DNA of 64,000 nt, from contig NZ_AP027059.1 of assembly GCF_030295325.1 (NCBI RefSeq), positions 2,352,637 through 2,416,636 of the forward strand, read 5' to 3'. Within the stretch, counting starts at the first letter, position 1. Each line of letters begins with the position of its first letter. The DNA is from Haliovirga abyssi. Its GTDB lineage: Bacteria > Fusobacteriota > Fusobacteriia > Fusobacteriales > Haliovirgaceae. The notes under the pieces are model-generated. The model saw only the letters and a list, made by a program, of their open reading frames with translations. It was not told where the DNA came from and did no database searches. This document shows positions 20,542-29,589 of the stretch, in pieces. Made by a program: the position numbers and the translations under genes.

Positions 20542-21750
20542 CTATTCTTTTATTTCACCAGATTTTTTTAATACCAATTTTGTTAAAAACGGTCCAATCA
20601 CTTCTGTTATCATTGTTGTAAATAATAATATGTTTATAACTACTAAAGCGATATCTTTACCTTTATCTCCATAAAGGGGTATGCTAAAGTTTTTCTTTAT
20701 AGACAACGCTAACGCTAATGCTACTCCAACTTGAGGCAATAATGCAAAGCCTATATATTTTTTCACTTTATCTGTTGCTCCTCCAATAACCGCTCCAAGG
20801 CTGGCTCCTCCTATCTTTCCTATACTTCTAGCAAAAAAATAAAGCATTCCAATTCCACCTATTTGCTTTACTACTCTTATATCTAAATGCGCTCCTCCTA
20901 AAATAAAAAATGCTGCTAAAAAAATAGGAACAAAAAAATCGACTATTTTACCACTTCTTTTTTCTATTATTGGTGATAAATTTGTTATAAAAGCTGAAAA
21001 AATCATTATTGTTAAAAGTTCCGATATATGAAACTGTTCTGTAACTCCTAATAACATTAGTATAAATGCTGTTATCATTAACTCTATTGTATCTTCGTTT
21101 CTTATGTTCTTCATAATAAAAATATAGACATATGCTGCTACAATTCCAATAACAGCTGATAATCCAATGGATATTAAAGCATTAATTAATATAGTGACGC
21201 TACTAATGTGTTCCCCTAGTATCATTCCTTTGGCAAAACTAGATGCAAATACATATATAATTAATGCTACTGCATCGTCTATTCCTACCACTGCTATAAT
21301 TGTTGATGTAAGGCTTCCTTTTGCCTTATACTGCCTTATTACAGCTACTGTCGCTGCTGGTGCTGTCGCTGCAGCAACAGACCCTAGTAATAGTGCTTTA
21401 TACATTTCTCCTTTAAATACAAATGCTAAAGTAAAAAAAACTATTATAAAAGCTCCAAAACTTTCAAAAAAAACTATTGCAGTTATTGATTTTCCAAGTT
21501 TTTTTATTGTAGACAGTTTCAATTCAGCTCCAATTGTAAATGCTATTATTCCTAAAGCTATAGTTGATAAATATCCTAATTTATCAACTACATCATTTGT
21601 TAATATTTTTAATATTGATTCCCCTAACAACACCCCTACAATTACATAGCCTGTAACTTCTGGTATTTTAAATTTTTGAGTAAATTTCTTTGTCAAAAAT
21701 GCTGCAAAAAACAGCATTCCTAAATAAAATAAAACATTTATTTCTTTCAT
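20542..21750 (-). CDS. CPA2-family cation:proton antiporter (Kef/NapA type)
   Basis: A 402-residue protein with about 12-13 membrane segments. The ion-binding Asp pair of CPA2 exchangers is visible in VVGIDDAVALIIY, and the first half has PEVTGYVIVGVLLG and LGIIAFTIGAELKL, both typical. It should exchange Na+ or K+ for protons at the inner membrane. No C-terminal TrkA/RCK domain is present; instead a separate PII-like protein is encoded just downstream. It lies 8 bases after the ClC-EIIA gene, so the three form one unit. Confidence 0.9.
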   Translation of the reverse strand: MKEINVLFYLGMLFFAAFLTKKFTQKFKIPEVTGYVIVGVLLGESILKILTNDVVDKLGYLSTIALGIIAFTIGAELKLSTIKKLGKSITAIVFFESFGAFIIVFFTLAFVFKGEMYKALLLGSVAAATAPAATVAVIRQYKAKGSLTSTIIAVVGIDDAVALIIYVFASSFAKGMILGEHISSVTILINALISIGLSAVIGIVAAYVYIFIMKNIRNEDTIELMITAFILMLLGVTEQFHISELLTIMIFSAFITNLSPIIEKRSGKIVDFFVPIFLAAFFILGGAHLDIRVVKQIGGIGMLYFFARSIGKIGGASLGAVIGGATDKVKKYIGFALLPQVGVALALALSIKKNFSIPLYGDKGKDIALVVINILLFTTMITEVIGPFLTKLVLKKSGEIKE

Positions 21751-21758
21751 TACCCCTC

Positions 21759-23555
21759 CTAAAATTCTTTGAATATATCAACAATATCTTCCGCTTTTTT
21801 AGAATTAAATAGTTTTTCTCTTCTACTTTCATTTTTTACAAGTAACATTAATTTAGATATTATTTTTAAATATTTTTTTTGTTTTCCTTCTGGTCCCCCA
21901 ATTAAAAATACCACTCCAACTGGCTTTCTATCTATTGAATCCCAATCTAATCCTTGTTTTGCTACTCCCACAATTATAAAAAATTCATCTATATCATCTA
22001 GTTTAGCATGTGGCATTGCTATTCCTAATCCTATTCCTGTACTAACTATATCTTCTCTTTCAAAAATTGCATTTTTAAATTCTTCTATATCTTTTATATG
22101 TCCTTTCTCTTTTGCTTTTGCTATCATTACTTCCAACGTATCCTTGACACCTGTTGTTTCTAAAAATGTTACATCATCCTCGTTTATCAATTCATGTAAT
22201 TTCACTTTTACCCCTCCTCCAAAATTAACCGATTTTAATTTTTCCATTATATCATCTATGCCATCATTTTGAAAATTAACTTCTGTATTTTCTATCTCTT
22301 TTCCTATTTCTATATCCAAAGCTCCGGATTTTTTCATTGCTAATATTTGAGACGGATATACGCTTCTATGCCCAGAAATTAAAAAACTAATTACACATGC
22401 AACTGCAGCATATGGAGAAATTTCTACTCCAAACAGTTCTATTGCCATTATACTGGCTGCTATTGGAGCATTCGTTGTTCCCGCTAATACTGCTACAAAT
22501 CCAATAGCAGAAAACAGTGCTATTGGCTCATTTATTAATTGGGCAAATAAATTCCCTGATGTAGTTCCTATATAAAATATAGGTGTAACAATACCTCCAC
22601 TTCCTCCAAATCCAAGACTTAATGCTGTAAATATCATTTTAAAAAATGAGGTATACCATGGTAAAATTTCGCCTGTCAAACTTCTTTTTATTGTATCTAT
22701 TCCTAGTCCTAAATAACTTTCAGAACTAACAAATACTAACCCTATTATTAATATTCCTCCTAAAAAACCTTTTATGCTTTCATCTAGTTTTATTTTTTCT
22801 ATATTCTTCTCTAAAAATTTTAATATTTCTATAAACAAAAATGATATTACTCCAAAAAATATGCCAGCTAAAATTACTTTCAAATACATAGTTTCACTAA
22901 AATTTGTAATACTAGAAAAATCTATTTTAAAATACGAATATTTTATTCCTAGTGACCTTGCCACTTGATACGCCATTACTCCAGATATAAATGATGGTAA
23001 CAATACATCATATAAAATTGTTCCTATAAATAAGACTTCTACTCCAAAAATTGCACCTGCTATTGGAGTTCCAAAAACTGCGGCAAATCCTCCACTAATT
23101 CCACATATAACAAATTTTTTTCTATCATTCTCTGAAAACTTAAATAAATCTGCTATCCAAGAAGCTGTTCCTCCACCTATTTGCGCTCCAGGTCCTTCTT
23201 TTCCAACTGAACCACCTGACATAATTGTCAATACTGTAGCCACTAACTTTACCGGTATTACTGAAAAATTTATTTTTCCATTATTTTTATGTACCGCTTC
23301 TATTACTTTTTCTGTTCCGTGTCCTTTTGCATCAGGAGCAAAATATTTTACCAATAAAATACTTATTACAATTGCAAAAGGAAGAAAATAATAATATTTA
23401 ACAGGTAATACTCCTCTATATTCTATACTCTTATCTAAAATCATTAAAAATATTGTAGTTAACCCTCCAACAACAACACCTATAATTGTAGCTAAAAAAG
23501 CCCATTTTAAAACACTTAGAAACATTACTGTTCCTTCTACCATTTTTTTCTTCAT
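21759..23555 (-). CDS. ClC chloride channel/exchanger fused to a PTS EIIA domain
   Basis: A 598-residue protein. Residues 1 to about 410 are a ClC transporter: SGGSVGKEGPGAQIGGG (111-129) with the gating Glu120, and GFGGSGGIVTP for the second anion-binding loop. The C-terminal part (about 450-598) is a PtsN/fructose-type EIIA domain with phosphorylatable His516 in GLGIAMPHAK. Chloride flux may therefore respond to PTS phosphorylation (inference). Usual bacterial ClCs lack this tail or carry CBS domains. The gene is preceded by an extended -10-like TGATATACT and a weak ribosome site AAAGGGAT. Confidence 0.92.
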   Translation of the reverse strand: MKKKMVEGTVMFLSVLKWAFLATIIGVVVGGLTTIFLMILDKSIEYRGVLPVKYYYFLPFAIVISILLVKYFAPDAKGHGTEKVIEAVHKNNGKINFSVIPVKLVATVLTIMSGGSVGKEGPGAQIGGGTASWIADLFKFSENDRKKFVICGISGGFAAVFGTPIAGAIFGVEVLFIGTILYDVLLPSFISGVMAYQVARSLGIKYSYFKIDFSSITNFSETMYLKVILAGIFFGVISFLFIEILKFLEKNIEKIKLDESIKGFLGGILIIGLVFVSSESYLGLGIDTIKRSLTGEILPWYTSFFKMIFTALSLGFGGSGGIVTPIFYIGTTSGNLFAQLINEPIALFSAIGFVAVLAGTTNAPIAASIMAIELFGVEISPYAAVACVISFLISGHRSVYPSQILAMKKSGALDIEIGKEIENTEVNFQNDGIDDIMEKLKSVNFGGGVKVKLHELINEDDVTFLETTGVKDTLEVMIAKAKEKGHIKDIEEFKNAIFEREDIVSTGIGLGIAMPHAKLDDIDEFFIIVGVAKQGLDWDSIDRKPVGVVFLIGGPEGKQKKYLKIISKLMLLVKNESRREKLFNSKKAEDIVDIFKEF

Positions 23556-23637
23556 TATTTATTATCCCTTTCTCCAGTATATCATTCCAAAAGATTGTTT
23601 TTCTCAACTATCGCCTTAGTTTCTTAGCAAAACTTAA

Positions 23638-23664
23638 AATAGAAAAAAGATTCTTTTTTCTATT
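23638..23664. terminator. Perfect 12-bp hairpin between the K+ channel and ClC genes
   Basis: AATAGAAAAAAG / CTTTTTTCTATT with a 3-base loop, about 110 bases after the K+ channel gene. Probable terminator; the 3' tail is only moderately T-rich. The rest of 23556-23774 shows a twice-occurring TAGCTCTCAAAT word and no gene. Confidence 0.55.
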
Positions 23665-23774
23665 AGCTCTCAAATAAACAAAGGTTGTACTCTTTTTTAA
23701 TAAATATGAAAAACTAATTAATCACGTTCCACCAATAATTATAATAGCTCTCAAATTTAGCATAATTCTCCTCC

Positions 23775-24824
23775 CTATAATTGTATTTTTATATTTTCAA
23801 CACCTCTGTCTTTTATATCTCCAGAAGCGATTTTTTTCAATTGTTCTATTTGCTTTTCATTTCCCATTACTAAAAGTTCATCCCCATATTCTAAAATTGT
23901 CATTGAAAGTGGGTTTAATATCATTTTCTTTTCTTTTTTCATTCCAATTACTATTAAATCAGTTTTTTGTGGTATTCTTGCATCTTTTAATAATATATTA
24001 TCTAAATCACTATCTTTACTTATTTTTATTAACTCTAATCTTAAATCTTCTCCGCCTATACTTGTTACAACATCTAAAAAATTAACTACTCCCGGCTTTA
24101 ATGCTGTACTTATAATTCTTTGTGCTGCTATTTCTACTGGCGATATTATAAAATCAGCCCCTGCCTTTTTTAATTTTCTTTCATTATTTTGTTCTACTGC
24201 TCTAACAATTACTTTTAATTTTTTATTTAATGATTTTGCTGTTAAACTTAAGAATACATTTTCAGCATCTGTAGAAAGTACAGCTATTAAGGTTTTAGCC
24301 TTTTCTATACCTGCTTCTATTAACACTTCATCTTTTGTAGAATCATCTTTTATAAATAACACTTTATCTTTGTATTTTGTTTCTAATTCTAAAATTCCTT
24401 CATCTTCATTCTCTATTACAACAAACTCTTTACCTAATTTCAGGAATTCTTCTACAATTTTTCTACCTGTTTTCCCATATCCACAAATTATATAATGATT
24501 TTTCAATTTTGATATCTTTTTTTTCATTTTTACCCCTTTTAAATAATTTTTCAATTCTCCTTCTATAAAAAATGAGGTTATTGAACTTAATCCATAAAGA
24601 ACTAATGTAACTCCACTTAAAATTAGAAACATTGTAAAAATTTTACCTGTATTAGATAATTTATGAACCTCTTCAAATCCAACAGTGCTAATAGTTATTA
24701 CAGTCATATAAAGAGCATCAAATAAACTATATCCCTCTATCACAACATATCCTAAAACTCCTAAAATAAATATTAATACCAATAATTCTATAAAAATTAA
24801 TATTTTTTTTAATTCTCTATCCAA
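23775..24824 (-). CDS. Potassium channel with RCK (TrkA-N/TrkA-C) domains
   Basis: A 349-residue two-transmembrane ion channel. Two membrane helices flank a pore loop with the filter TISTVGFEEVHKLS (47-52 TVGFEE, where most K+ channels have TVGYGD). Then comes an RCK domain with the nucleotide-binding motif ICGYGKTGRK (113-122) and acidic strand end VIENEDE, and a C-terminal TrkA-C region (LLKDARIPQKTDLIVIGMKK). Architecture is that of MthK-like ligand-gated channels. It is a likely part of a K+/H+/Cl- balance cluster with the two following transporter genes, although a hairpin separates them. Confidence 0.92.
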   Translation of the reverse strand: MDRELKKILIFIELLVLIFILGVLGYVVIEGYSLFDALYMTVITISTVGFEEVHKLSNTGKIFTMFLILSGVTLVLYGLSSITSFFIEGELKNYLKGVKMKKKISKLKNHYIICGYGKTGRKIVEEFLKLGKEFVVIENEDEGILELETKYKDKVLFIKDDSTKDEVLIEAGIEKAKTLIAVLSTDAENVFLSLTAKSLNKKLKVIVRAVEQNNERKLKKAGADFIISPVEIAAQRIISTALKPGVVNFLDVVTSIGGEDLRLELIKISKDSDLDNILLKDARIPQKTDLIVIGMKKEKKMILNPLSMTILEYGDELLVMGNEKQIEQLKKIASGDIKDRGVENIKIQL

Positions 24825-24837
24825 ATTTTCCCCCTAA

Positions 24838-24861
24838 ATAAAAAATAAGATACGCTTCATC
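24838..24861. repeat. Short piece of the GCGTAGCTTATTTTT repeat
   Basis: Minus strand GAAGCGTATCTTATTTTTTA, one or two changes from the inverted half at 2564-2587. Confidence 0.5.
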
Positions 24862-24928
24862 TAATAAATAACATAATAACCATATCTTCTTTTCTAACAT
24901 ACACAATTTCCAAATCATCCCTAAGGAT

Positions 24929-24954
24929 AAAACCGGAATATAAATCCCGGTTTT
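24929..24954. terminator. Hairpin at the end of the GH13 gene
   Basis: AAAACCGG and CCGGTTTT arms around a 10-base loop, overlapping the stop codon of the GH13 gene at 24953; T runs lie on the plus-strand side. A plausible intrinsic terminator. Confidence 0.6.
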
Positions 24955-27900
24955 ATATTTTTTTTAATATTTTTCCTGTTTTTTTATCTAAATTCACTAT
25001 TATATTTCCTTGAGGCCCAGTTGCTAACTTTTCTGAATTAAGCAAATCTATAAATTTTTCATCTTGAAAATCTGTTGGTATTACTATATTTTCTTGGTTT
25101 TCAAAACTATTATTCAAAATAATTAGAAAATGATTTTCATCATCAAATCTAGAATATGAAATTATATCTTTTTCATTATCCCAATATATTTCTTTAAATT
25201 CCCCATATATTAAAGTCGAATTTTCTTTTCTAATCTTAATTATTTTTTTATACCAAGAAAAAAATTCTTTGTCTGGTTTCACTTTATAATTTTCTTTGCT
25301 TTTTACTCCTAAAGTTCCATCTGTTTCATTTTCATAATCAAATTCTTCCCAAAGCATTGGTTTCCTACAATATGGGTCAGTTGCTCCCCACATACCCACT
25401 TCATCGCCATAATAGAGCATTGGAGCACCTATATATGTCATTTGAAATATTGAGATTAACTTTAATATATCTTTTGGTTTTATTTCTGATTTTTTCCAAT
25501 TTATTGTTGTATTTTTATGTGAATTATCTGTTAAATCTGGTCTTTTTGTGTTGTATCCTTTATCTAGTTGTTTTCCTTCTTCTAAGTCTCTGCCTAATTT
25601 ATCATTTACTATTCTTGATAATAACCTATCAGTATCGTGTGAGCCGTTTAAATTTTGAGATACTTGAAGAGACTGTATTGGATACCAGTATCTTTTTTCT
25701 TTTAATTCATTAAAAAACTGTTCTGCTGTTAATTTATATGAAGCATTGAATTCTTTACCTTGATTTATAAAATATCCAATAGTTGATTTTAGCCATTCAT
25801 AATTCATTACAGTGTCGTATTTTACTCCATCATTTATATCAGAACGAGCATCTCCCCAAAGTTCAGCAGTTATATATGCATCTTTTTTTGTGTCTTTTAC
25901 TACTTTTCTCCATAATTGCCAAAAATATTGATTTTCTACACAATTTGGAACATCTAGTCTAAAACCATCTATTCCATCATCTTCCATCCAATTTTCAGAA
26001 TTTTTTCCATCAGGCCCTAACAACCACTTCTTTGTTATATTAAAAATATATTCCATATACTCTTTATTGTATGTATTAAATTCTGGTAAATCATTAAATC
26101 CTGCCCAACCTGAATAATGCACACTATTTTTATTGTGTAATAAAGTTTTATATGCTTCTTCTTCTGACATATCATCTTTTATCTCTTTAAATTTTGAAAA
26201 ATCATGAAATTTATACCATTTTGCATATTTAGAATTAACTCCCTCTGCCATTGCTAATTCAAAACTCCAATGATTTTTCCCAGTATGATTAAACACTCCA
26301 TCAAATATAACTCTTATTCCATTTTTATGCAATTCTTTTATTAAATCAACTGCTATTAAATCTGATTCTGTCCATACCCAAGTTTCTGGATTTTCTGTTT
26401 CAAAATATCCATTTTTACCCTTGTTTTCTCCCTGGATTTTTACTCTTAAAAGTTTTAATTCACTCTCTTTTTCATATCCATTTGTTAATATATCTAAATA
26501 AGTTTTATTTCCATATCTGTTTTCTTTTGACACTTTTATATTATAATCTTTTCCTGTCATTTTTATAGTTCCAAAATCTGGTGAAACATGTCTAAAATCA
26601 GATGTTCCATATTTATGATTTGAATCTGCAAAAAATATTGGATTTAACCAAATTGCATTTACTCCTAGCTCTTTTAAATATGGTATTTTTTCTTTTATAC
26701 CTTGTAAATCGCCACCATACATTCTTGAATATTTCACAGAGTATCCAACATCTTTTTCCCTTTTTTCTTCCCATTCTAATTTTGTTTCAAAGTCTGAAGT
26801 CCAATTATTTAATTTAAATTCTCCAAATTTATCTGTATATATTCCCCATTTATATTTTTCTATATCATCACTTCTTTTATTTGGAGCAATAAAATTTTCT
26901 GGTCCAAATTCATTATACAATGGGTCATTTTCTTTATTTCCGTTATAGAATCTTTCAGGAAAAATATTATACCAAATTGCTTCTTTTGCCCATTTAGGTA
27001 CGTCAAAAATTGGAAATTCTCCTGTGGCATAATCAACTTCAAAAAAATCTATTGTATCATATACTAATCCTTTTGGAGTATAATAAGCAATTTTATTTCC
27101 ATCTTTTAATTCAAAATAGTATTTGAATTTTTCAGAATTAATTCTAAATTTAATTATTCTTTTAAAGTAATCAAATTGATACCCTTTACTGTTTATTCTT
27201 TCTAATTCATATACCTCTTCTATACCATCTTCTTCTAATAAGTGCAGAAATATTTTTTCTACATCATTTTCTTGTGTTCTTATACTAAATTCTATATCAT
27301 CCTCTACTTTATTTAAATAATCTAATTTATGCGGAATATGAACTATTGCTTTTATTTTATTATTCTTATCAATTGCATCATACACAAATTTTCCATTTCC
27401 TATTTCACCTTTTGGAAATAAACTACCTATTTCTCCAACTATTAATTTTAGATTATTGTCAAATGGAACCCAATCTCCATCTATTACTAATTTGTATTCA
27501 TAAACTCCTTCATCTAATGCAAGATAAGTTTCAAATATAGAATTAGATATTTTTGTTAAAACAGTTGTATGAATATTCCAGCCATTAAAATTTGATGGCA
27601 TTTCTACTTTTTTAGGATTCTCATATCCATATCTTTTTGTATCTATTACAAACTTAGTAAACCTCATTTTTTTTAAAGAAACTTTACTGTTTTTTATATC
27701 AAATATAATTAATATATCATCGCCTGATTTTATTCCACCAACAGGCTTTTTTTGCTCCAACTTTGAGGTATATGCTTCAAAAATTTTAGAAAATGGTGCT
27801 GTGTGCGAAAAAGTAATATTACATTTTTCGTTAGATTCTTTTTTTATAATTTCAAAACTGTATGCTCCATCTGTTTCTACATTATGCCATTTTCCTATAT

Positions 27901-27982
27901 AAATTCCATTATTTATTTTTTCTAAATTTATCTCTTTATATAATTTTTTTTCTGATGTAAAAACCCTCAAAATCCTATTCAT
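24953..27982 (-). CDS. GH13-family amylase/pullulanase-like enzyme, cytoplasmic
   Basis: A 1009-residue glycoside hydrolase acting on alpha-glucans. N-terminal domains include a CBM48/CBM20-like starch module (about 125-175; FNGWN, VYEYKLVIDGDWV). The catalytic barrel starts near 330 and has all four GH13 regions: DGVFNH (561-566), GFRLDV with nucleophile Asp677, AELWGD with acid/base Glu707, and NGSHDTD with Asp783. A roughly 90-residue insertion (about 470-545) between early barrel elements is seen in amylopullulanase/neopullulanase types. There is no signal peptide, so it probably degrades internal glycogen or imported oligosaccharides. It follows ribH by 7 bases; the ribosome site AAAGGAGATAT is somewhat far from the ATG. 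Confidence 0.9.
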   Translation of the reverse strand: MNRILRVFTSEKKLYKEINLEKINNGIYIGKWHNVETDGAYSFEIIKKESNEKCNITFSHTAPFSKIFEAYTSKLEQKKPVGGIKSGDDILIIFDIKNSKVSLKKMRFTKFVIDTKRYGYENPKKVEMPSNFNGWNIHTTVLTKISNSIFETYLALDEGVYEYKLVIDGDWVPFDNNLKLIVGEIGSLFPKGEIGNGKFVYDAIDKNNKIKAIVHIPHKLDYLNKVEDDIEFSIRTQENDVEKIFLHLLEEDGIEEVYELERINSKGYQFDYFKRIIKFRINSEKFKYYFELKDGNKIAYYTPKGLVYDTIDFFEVDYATGEFPIFDVPKWAKEAIWYNIFPERFYNGNKENDPLYNEFGPENFIAPNKRSDDIEKYKWGIYTDKFGEFKLNNWTSDFETKLEWEEKREKDVGYSVKYSRMYGGDLQGIKEKIPYLKELGVNAIWLNPIFFADSNHKYGTSDFRHVSPDFGTIKMTGKDYNIKVSKENRYGNKTYLDILTNGYEKESELKLLRVKIQGENKGKNGYFETENPETWVWTESDLIAVDLIKELHKNGIRVIFDGVFNHTGKNHWSFELAMAEGVNSKYAKWYKFHDFSKFKEIKDDMSEEEAYKTLLHNKNSVHYSGWAGFNDLPEFNTYNKEYMEYIFNITKKWLLGPDGKNSENWMEDDGIDGFRLDVPNCVENQYFWQLWRKVVKDTKKDAYITAELWGDARSDINDGVKYDTVMNYEWLKSTIGYFINQGKEFNASYKLTAEQFFNELKEKRYWYPIQSLQVSQNLNGSHDTDRLLSRIVNDKLGRDLEEGKQLDKGYNTKRPDLTDNSHKNTTINWKKSEIKPKDILKLISIFQMTYIGAPMLYYGDEVGMWGATDPYCRKPMLWEEFDYENETDGTLGVKSKENYKVKPDKEFFSWYKKIIKIRKENSTLIYGEFKEIYWDNEKDIISYSRFDDENHFLIILNNSFENQENIVIPTDFQDEKFIDLLNSEKLATGPQGNIIVNLDKKTGKILKKI

Positions 27983-27989
27983 TTTATAA

Positions 27990-28457
27990 TTATATCTCCT
28001 TTAATAAATTAACTAATTCTATTGCTGTCATAGCTGCATCTACACCTTTATTTCCTGCTTTTGTTCCTGCTCTTTCTATTGCTTGTTCTATAGTATCTGT
28101 AGTTAATACTCCAAATATTATAGGAACTCCTGTTTTTAATCCTACACTTGCAACTCCTTTTGATACTTCTGAAGAAACAAAGTCAAAATGTGGTGTAGCA
28201 CCTCTTATTACAGCTCCCAATGTTATAACAGCATGATATTTTGTAGATTCTGCCATTTTTTGAGCAACTAAAGGTATTTCAAATGCTCCTGGAACCCAAA
28301 CTATATCTATTGTTTCTTCTGATACTCCATGTCTTTTTAATGTGTCTAATGCTCCTGATAAAAGTTTTGATGTTATAAATTCATTAAATCTAGCTACCAC
28401 TATTCCTATTTTTATATTTCCACCTGTTTCAAATAAATTTCCTTCAATTATTCTCAT
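27990..28457 (-). CDS. ribH: 6,7-dimethyl-8-ribityllumazine synthase
   Basis: A 155-residue enzyme making the direct riboflavin precursor from the pyrimidine and butanone phosphate substrates. It has [17 protein letters not shown] and [14 protein letters not shown] with the catalytic His, plus the conserved end [14 protein letters not shown]. Normal length for the icosahedral cytoplasmic synthase. It is alone, with no other rib genes and no recognisable FMN riboswitch in the 77 bases upstream. AGGAGGAATAAAAA precedes the ATG. Confidence 0.97.
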   Translation of the reverse strand: MRIIEGNLFETGGNIKIGIVVARFNEFITSKLLSGALDTLKRHGVSEETIDIVWVPGAFEIPLVAQKMAESTKYHAVITLGAVIRGATPHFDFVSSEVSKGVASVGLKTGVPIIFGVLTTDTIEQAIERAGTKAGNKGVDAAMTAIELVNLLKEI

Positions 28458-28534
28458 TTTTTATTCCTCCTCATTATGTTTTGTGTTTTTGTATAAGCAG
28501 TTAATTAATTCTAAAAAACAAATAATAAACTATC

Positions 28535-29566
28535 CTAAGGCAAATATCCTATTAAATTTAAACCTTCCATCTCATTAAATCCAGCCATAATATTAAAATT
28601 TTGTATTGCTTGTCCTGAAGCTCCTTTTGTTATATTATCTATTGCTGAAGTTACTATTATTCTGTTTGTTCTTTTATCCAATTTTACTGCTATATCTATA
28701 AAATTGCTTCCTCTTACATTTTTAGTCTGTACTACTTCTACTATTCTTACAAACTTTTCATTTTTATAAAAAGTTTTGTATAGTTCAACTATCTCTTCTT
28801 CAGTTTGTTCTGATATTAAATTTGAATATATTGTACTTAACATCCCTCTTGTCATGGGTATTAAATGTGGTGTGAAACTTATTATTATATCTTTTTTTGC
28901 TAATTTTGATAACTCTTGCTCAATTTCAGGAGTATGTCTATGTGATGCTATTCCATAAGCTTTAAAATTTTCATTTGTTTCTGAAAAATGCGTTGTAGCT
29001 GTACATTTTTTCCCTGCTCCAGAAACTCCTGATTTTGAATCAGATATTATTGTATTTATATCTATTAATTTTTCTGATAACAGTGGAGCTAGTCCCAATA
29101 TCACTGTTGTTGGATAACAACCTGGATTGGCTACTAATCTTGCTTTTTTTATCTTTTCTCTATTTAATTCTGGTAATCCATATACAGCTTCTTCTAAATA
29201 TTCTTTTGCCACATGATTTTCTTTATACCACTGCTCATAAACTTCAAAATCATCTATTCTAAAATCTGCGCTTAAATCTATAACCTTTTTTCCCATTTTT
29301 AATAGCATTGGAACATATTCCATTGCTGCTTTATGTGGCACAGCTAAAAATATATACTCACTATCTTTTAATTCAACTTCTAAATTTGAAACTCCTATAA
29401 ACTCTTTTTCAAATATATTTTTTAAATTTTGGAAAAGTTCACTTACTTTTTTTCCTTTATTACTTTCTGAAACTATTTTGTCAATTTCTACTTTTGGATG
29501 ATTTAATAATATTCTTATTAATTCAATTCCTGTATATCCTGATCCACCAACTATCGAAACTTTCAT
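28535..29566 (-). CDS. argC: N-acetyl-gamma-glutamyl-phosphate reductase
   Basis: A 343-residue NADP-dependent reductase of arginine biosynthesis. It shows the N-terminal dinucleotide fold GGSGYTGIELIRIL, the catalytic Cys150 in ANPGCYPTT, GVSGAGKK and the HRHTPEIEQEL segment with catalytic His. Length matches ArgC (about 340). No other arg genes are seen here; it sits between a GGDEF-like gene and ribH, all in the same direction. Confidence 0.96.
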   Translation of the reverse strand: MKVSIVGGSGYTGIELIRILLNHPKVEIDKIVSESNKGKKVSELFQNLKNIFEKEFIGVSNLEVELKDSEYIFLAVPHKAAMEYVPMLLKMGKKVIDLSADFRIDDFEVYEQWYKENHVAKEYLEEAVYGLPELNREKIKKARLVANPGCYPTTVILGLAPLLSEKLIDINTIISDSKSGVSGAGKKCTATTHFSETNENFKAYGIASHRHTPEIEQELSKLAKKDIIISFTPHLIPMTRGMLSTIYSNLISEQTEEEIVELYKTFYKNEKFVRIVEVVQTKNVRGSNFIDIAVKLDKRTNRIIVTSAIDNITKGASGQAIQNFNIMAGFNEMEGLNLIGYLP

Positions 29567-29589
29567 ATTTATTTTTCCTTTCTAATTTT

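Noticed and set aside
28458-28534. FMN riboswitch before ribH
   Set aside because: The 77-base gap has none of the conserved FMN-box words and is too short.
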